Assembly (NCBI GenBank): GCA_023423335.1
Contig: JAFAFU010000067.1
Location: forward strand, 147,649 to 211,648
Length of the DNA stretch: 64,000 nt
Direction: 5' to 3'
Source: Bacillota bacterium
Lineage (GTDB): Bacteria; Bacillota; Clostridia; Lachnospirales; Lachnospiraceae
A program made the translations under genes and the position numbers. Under the pieces are notes generated by a model that saw only the letters and a program-made list of their open reading frames with translations, did not search any database and had not been told where the DNA came from. Positions 61,335 to 64,000 of the stretch are shown here, piece after piece; within the stretch, counting starts at the first letter, position 1; the number at the start of each line of letters is the position of its first letter.

Positions 61335-62780
61335 CTATTTGGTTCTTTCGATTGATACATTCGCAGGCAGCTCATATAAAGCTAAGGTTGCGGCATCAAT
61401 ATCTGCTAATGCAGCATTGTATTTATCATCAATTTCCTTCATGGCAGCCGCTACATCGTTTAATGCAGGATCAGTCCACATATTGGCAATTGCATCACGA
61501 TAGGTAAGACCTTCGAACTTGATCAGAGTATCCGGAACAGGAGCCATGGTAAAGATTTCGTCAAAGCTTGCGAACTTGGAGAAGTTCTTCATCTCAGGTT
61601 CTTTGGTTGCAAGAGCGATTGCTTCGCTTCTAACCGGGATGTATAAGCCTTCTTCATACATCTGTGCGGCATTCTGGTCATCATAGAAGAACTCAAGTAC
61701 CTTTAATACCTTTTCGGGATGTTCTGCAGCCTTCTTGCCTACGCAGAGCAGGTTGGTCGGGTTGCCAAATGCCTTATACTTCGGAGCCTGGCCGTCAAAG
61801 GTAGGTATTTCGATTACTTCCCAGTCAATTTGTGCAGGGAACTGGGTATTGTATACTGCTACGTCAAAGCTTGCCGCACCCAGCATACCGATGGTACCTG
61901 CTGAGAACTGTGCTCTGAGCATATCCGCATCCATTGTCTCAAAGCCGGGAATTACGCTGCCATCTGCAACCATCTGGTCAATTGCGCTGATCAGAGGATT
62001 GTAATCAGAATAAGCAAACTGCTTTTTCGCATAATCATAGCCATAATGACCGATATTCTGTCCGGCACCCATGGTGTAGAAGGAAGTGATGGTCCAGAGA
62101 GCACTGGGAGCTATACCAAAGCCATAAGCAGTTCCGTTGGAAGCTTCCGTGATCTTCTTCGCTACTGCCTGTACATCATCCCAGGTCTTAGGATAATCCG
62201 CTTCGGTAAGACCGCTTGCTGCAAATAAGTCCTTATTGATAACAAAGCCATAGGTTGTAAGGTTATAGGGAAGTGTATAGGTCTTGCCATTGAATACATG
62301 CGCCTGGTTTGCTACTAAGGAAGAGTATTTGCTTAACAGCCCTTCGCTGCCGGGCAGATCTTCAATTGCCATCAGGTAATCGGAGTTAACAAAATCCTGC
62401 ATCCATTTGGAATCAGAGCGGAATAAATCCGGAGCTTCTCCGGCCTGTGCGGCGATTTTGATGGTATCGGTAAAATTACTGCCGTATACGGTATATTCGA
62501 TCTTGATACCAAGCTCTTTACCAACCGTATTGTTAAATTCTTCAATCTGCTTATCTCTCAGTTCCTTCTCGTGAGCGTTATCGGACCACACTGTGATGGT
62601 TTCCATGGTAACAGGCTCTTTTTCTCCCGAATTATCGGGAGTTTTTGTACCGTTATTTGTCTCCGTGCCGGGAGTCGGTGTGTCATTCGTTTTATCATCG
62701 CTTTTGCTGCAGGCAGCCATTGAAGTGCCGATCAAAGCTACTGATAAAAGTAATGCCAAGATTTTCTTAGATTTTCTCAT
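61335..62780 (-). CDS. ABC transporter sugar-binding lipoprotein, first copy
   Basis: The protein has 481 residues. Lipobox MAAC with Cys at about 24, then a Thr/Asp/Gly-rich linker and the mature domain starting ITVWSDNAHEKELRDKQIEEF. Closely related to 49424-50854. First gene of the carbohydrate operon. The ribosome site is GGAGGG and the promoter -10 is at 62843. Confidence 0.92.
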   Translation of the reverse strand: MRKSKKILALLLSVALIGTSMAACSKSDDKTNDTPTPGTETNNGTKTPDNSGEKEPVTMETITVWSDNAHEKELRDKQIEEFNNTVGKELGIKIEYTVYGSNFTDTIKIAAQAGEAPDLFRSDSKWMQDFVNSDYLMAIEDLPGSEGLLSKYSSLVANQAHVFNGKTYTLPYNLTTYGFVINKDLFAASGLTEADYPKTWDDVQAVAKKITEASNGTAYGFGIAPSALWTITSFYTMGAGQNIGHYGYDYAKKQFAYSDYNPLISAIDQMVADGSVIPGFETMDADMLRAQFSAGTIGMLGAASFDVAVYNTQFPAQIDWEVIEIPTFDGQAPKYKAFGNPTNLLCVGKKAAEHPEKVLKVLEFFYDDQNAAQMYEEGLYIPVRSEAIALATKEPEMKNFSKFASFDEIFTMAPVPDTLIKFEGLTYRDAIANMWTDPALNDVAAAMKEIDDKYNAALADIDAATLALYELPANVSIERTK

Positions 62781-62842
62781 TCTCTAACCCTCCATAAGTT
62801 TTTTGTTGATGTTCCCAATAGATAATCTCTATTGATGATTAA

Positions 62843-62996
62843 ATTATAGTATGAAATATACTTTTAAGTAAGGTTTAACTTTTATACAACTTGCATAATT
62901 AAACCGCTTTTTTTATCGTAAAAACATGTATTTTTTATAAAACATATACTAAAAATCCTGGAAAATATTTAAGTAAGTATAAATTTTATACAACTT
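62843..62996 (-). promoter_or_regulatory. Promoter and direct repeats of the carbohydrate operon
   Basis: TATAAT on the minus strand (62848-62843) has no good -35 (TTACTT). Directly upstream is a repeat, plus-strand TTTAAGTAAG...TTTTATACAACTT (62863-62892), recurring at 62968-62996, about 105 nt apart. This layout suggests an activator-dependent promoter. Confidence 0.55.
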
Positions 62997-63263
62997 TACC
63001 AATCGAACACTATGACTTTTCGTCATATCCATTGATTTGGTTCTATATTTCATCCACCCTTTCCTCCCGCTGCCAATTATGCGGCCAGATACCATTTTTT
63101 TAATAATGACCTAGAAATGTATTTATACTATAATAAATTAGGAATTTAAGTAAATGGATGTCATTGTTCCCCTTTTACTGTAATTCTGGGGAATTCGAGT
63201 TTTAATTCCCTGAAACCCGCTGATATCAATTGTTAACCGCAAGAGAATAAGGAGGAAAACAAA
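62997..63263 (+). other. Leader and promoter region of the BIG2 gene
   Basis: No gene. TATACTATAATAAATTAGG (from 63126) offers a -10 TATAAT, and AAGGAGG (63249-63255) is the ribosome site of the gene at 63264. Confidence 0.45.
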
Positions 63264-64000
63264 ATGAAGAAAATTCGTATACTTCTATCCTGTATGCTAA
63301 TTTTTAGTTTCGCAACTCTGTCAACCATTCACCTTACCAATGATATACATAGGGCGCAGGCAGCCAGTGCTATCAGCCTGAAGGATAAGGCGATTACCTT
63401 AGAGCTGGGCCATTACAAGACACTGCGTATTCAAGGGACCACCCAAAAAGCTACCTGGTATTCCAAGAATCTTAAAGCTGCCAAGGTTGCAAGTGACGGC
63501 AGAGTAACTGCAATGGGTTGGGGTACCACCACCGTCGGAGCGAATGTGGGCGGCAAAACACTTACCTGTAAGGTTACCATTGTCCAGATGAACAAGAAGA
63601 ACTTAACCCTGGCTCCCGGCAGCTCCAGCACACTTACTTTATGGGGAGCTGTGAATAAAGTAACCTGGACCTCCAGCGACAGCAAGGTAGCTACCGTTGA
63701 CGGCAACGGCTATGTCACCGGTATCGCTTCCGGAACCGCTACTATCACCGCTACCGTAGACGGTACGAAAGTCACAAGTAAAGTAACGGTTGCCGATATT
63801 AGTGATAAAGCCATTGTTATGGAGGTAGGCGGCTGGGCAGGTAATGTAAAAACCCTGAAGATCGCCGGTACGTCAGACAAAATCACCTGGTCCTCATCAA
63901 ACGAAAAAGTTGCCACCGTTTCCAGCACCGGCCGTGTAACTGCAAAAAATACGGGCTCCGCAACAATTACCGCAAAAGTAAACGGAACAACCTTTACTAC
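63264..64000 (+). CDS. BIG2 (Ig-like) repeat surface protein, 3' end outside window
   Basis: The first 245 residues are visible and the frame is open to the window end. Signal peptide MKKIRILLSCMLIFSFATLS...QAASA, then repeated Ig-like BIG2 domains: ISLKDKAITLELGHYKTLRI, KVTWTSSDSKVATVDGNGYVTGIASGTATITA and KITWSSSNEKVATVSSTGRVTAKNTGSATITA. These extracellular repeats are spacers for adhesins or wall enzymes. The functional C-terminus is not seen. AAGGAGG precedes the ATG. Confidence 0.9.
   Translation, partial: MKKIRILLSCMLIFSFATLSTIHLTNDIHRAQAASAISLKDKAITLELGHYKTLRIQGTTQKATWYSKNLKAAKVASDGRVTAMGWGTTTVGANVGGKTLTCKVTIVQMNKKNLTLAPGSSSTLTLWGAVNKVTWTSSDSKVATVDGNGYVTGIASGTATITATVDGTKVTSKVTVADISDKAIVMEVGGWAGNVKTLKIAGTSDKITWSSSNEKVATVSSTGRVTAKNTGSATITAKVNGTTFT

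Overview
The window looks like the chromosome of a Gram-positive anaerobe of the Lachnospiraceae/Clostridium type. The evidence is strong AGGAGG-type ribosome binding sites, sortase B, a LysM/GH18 spore-hydrolase-like protein, a lipoteichoic-acid-synthase-like enzyme, pdxS/pdxT with a divergent MocR regulator, Ig-like (BIG2) surface proteins and a long polysaccharide-uptake operon. The species is not determined. No tRNA, rRNA, CRISPR array or intact insertion sequence was recognised.

Backbone, 1-9.3 kb: partial lspA, rluD, an AAA+/DUF4143 ATPase, a BlaI-type repressor with dyad operators, an lhr-type helicase split by a one-base frameshift, and a lipoprotein. The island from about 9.3 to 27.3 kb is clearly more AT-rich. 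It begins with an acetyltransferase fragment and an orphan fmt-like gene, followed by two different filamentous-phage (inovirus-like) prophages side by side. Element 1 (about 11055-18933, structural genes on the minus strand) carries ssDNA-binding protein, coat protein with signal peptide, pIII-like adhesin, three tiny membrane proteins, a Zot/pI ATPase, a HUH Rep whose start is disrupted by a run of nine C, and a divergent pair made of a ribbon-helix-helix regulator and a stand-alone pIII membrane anchor. Element 2 (about 18931-24514, plus strand) has the same morphogenesis block, but replicates with a pMV158-type Rep_2 protein next to what looks like a complete pMV158-type double-strand origin. 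Neither encodes an integrase. Both are bounded by copies of one dif-like sequence, and element 2 ends in an inverted-repeat hairpin resembling the folded single-stranded attP of CTXphi. Downstream (24.5-27.3 kb) lie secreted-protein genes and a 32-nt copy of the element 2 leader.

Backbone, 27.3-46.7 kb: pdxT-pdxS with divergent pdxR, a rhodanese lipoprotein, a heterodimeric ABC exporter, a DUF1543-like protein, an LtaS-like enzyme, class B sortase, a LysM/GH18 protein lacking the catalytic DxE residues, an aminotransferase, a hypothetical protein, and a histidine kinase/response regulator pair.

From 62.8 down to 46.9 kb, twelve minus-strand genes form a carbohydrate utilisation locus: sugar-binding lipoprotein, two permeases, RraA-like protein, GH67/GH20-like and GHL6/GH42-like hydrolases, sugar isomerase, 2-hydroxyacid dehydrogenase, AEC carrier, a second paralogous sugar-binding lipoprotein, an FAD oxidoreductase and a second 2-hydroxyacid dehydrogenase. 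This suggests uptake and oxidation of an acidic or modified oligosaccharide. The window ends inside a BIG2-repeat surface protein.
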